DNA of 5,230 nucleotides from JBEHYA01 sp048498415 (GTDB taxonomy: Bacteria > Pseudomonadota > Alphaproteobacteria > UBA9219 > RGZA01): NCBI GenBank assembly GCA_048498415.1, contig JBEHYA010000110.1, positions 1 to 5,230 on the forward strand. Reading direction: 5' to 3'. The notes beneath the pieces are model-generated. The model was not told the DNA's origin. It saw only the letters and a program-made list of their open reading frames with translations, and searched no databases. Numbering within the stretch: the first letter of the stretch is position 1; each line of letters starts with the position of its first letter. Below are positions 5,117-5,230 of the stretch, one piece after another. A program made the position numbers and the translations under genes.

Positions 5117-5230
5117 CTAGCCGTATGCCCCGGCGAAAGCCGGGGCCCATGGTTCTATAATACACATGCCGATAGATGGGCCCCGTTTTTCAACGGTGTG
5201 AAGACGCGCCGCCACATGCTCGATCAAGCG
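5117..5230 (-). CDS. Possible 3' end of a minus-strand gene reading through repeat copy 3
   Basis: On the minus strand one frame is open from the right edge to a TAG at 5119-5117. It reads RLIEHVAARLHTVEKRGP and then continues through the repeat to end in PWAPAFAGAYG. The first dozen residues look like an amphipathic C-terminal helix with GC-rich codons; the rest is repeat-derived. If real, the repeat has replaced or extended the native C-terminus. An alternative is a plus-strand gene starting at GTG 5198 or ATG 5216 (MLDQA) and leaving the window. The 34 bases beyond the repeat cannot decide between them. Confidence 0.35.
   Translation of the reverse strand, partial: RLIEHVAARLHTVEKRGPSIGMCIIEPWAPAFAGAYG
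5124..5196. repeat. Palindromic repeat, copy 3, right end truncated, hairpin tips exchanged
   Basis: The element starts TATGCCCC (5124). Its left hairpin is CCCCGGC-GAAA-GCCGGGG (5128-5145) and its right hairpin CCCCGTT-TTTC-AACGG (from 5181). The GGC and GTT stem tips are therefore on the opposite sides from copies 1 and 2. The 25-base spacer (5151-5175) nevertheless matches copy 2 directly at 20 of 25 positions, with ATGCCGATAGATGGGCCCCG (5166-5185) identical to 4757-4776. The expected final GGGCATA is missing: after AACGG (5192-5196) the sequence diverges into TGTGAAG. Confidence 0.9.

Noticed and set aside
4715..5196. Repeats as a CRISPR array
   Set aside because: Copies are hundreds to thousands of bases apart, the 25-base spacer is conserved rather than unique, and no cas gene is present.

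Overview
The window looks like a chromosomal segment from an alphaproteobacterium; genus cannot be told from the sequence. The genes are GC-rich. The core is an arrangement common in that class: a BolA-family gene, a divergent J-domain protein gene with a Cys/His-rich N-terminal domain, cobS and cobT. CobS and CobT are the AAA+ and VWA-domain subunits of the aerobic cobaltochelatase. The large subunit CobN is not in the window.

Layout: 1-85 (minus strand) holds the first 28 codons of an unrecognised gene that runs off the left edge and has a good ribosome binding site. 86-293 is an AT-rich intergenic stretch with several short palindromic or repeated motifs that look operator-like. 294-563 (minus) is bolA. 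620/626-1312 (plus) is the J-domain gene, possibly leaderless. 1313-1508 holds the first copy of a palindromic repeat and then the cobS leader. 1509-4710 is a tight three-gene cluster: cobS, an unrecognised 131-residue protein, and cobT. 4803-5093 is a small stand-alone GIY-YIG nuclease-fold protein, lying between repeat copies 2 and 3. 5117-5230 (minus) may be the 3' end of another gene that reads through copy 3.

Functionally, CobS and CobT are expected to form the ATP-driven chaperone-like complex that powers cobalt insertion into hydrogenobyrinic acid a,c-diamide by CobN. The small protein between them is probably co-expressed, but its role is unknown. BolA (iron-sulfur/glutaredoxin partner family) and the J-domain protein are neighbours whose link to cobalt chelation is contextual only.

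The most unusual material is the repeat family. Three copies of about 76-79 bases occur in 5.2 kb. Each consists of two tetraloop hairpins arranged as diverged inverted arms around a 25-base spacer. In copy 3 the two hairpin stem tips are exchanged while the spacer keeps the orientation seen in copies 1 and 2. Two of the copies bracket the GIY-YIG gene, and the longest reading frame of that gene starts inside copy 2. This is the best candidate here for an undescribed mobile or processed repeat system, but the link between nuclease and repeat is inference.
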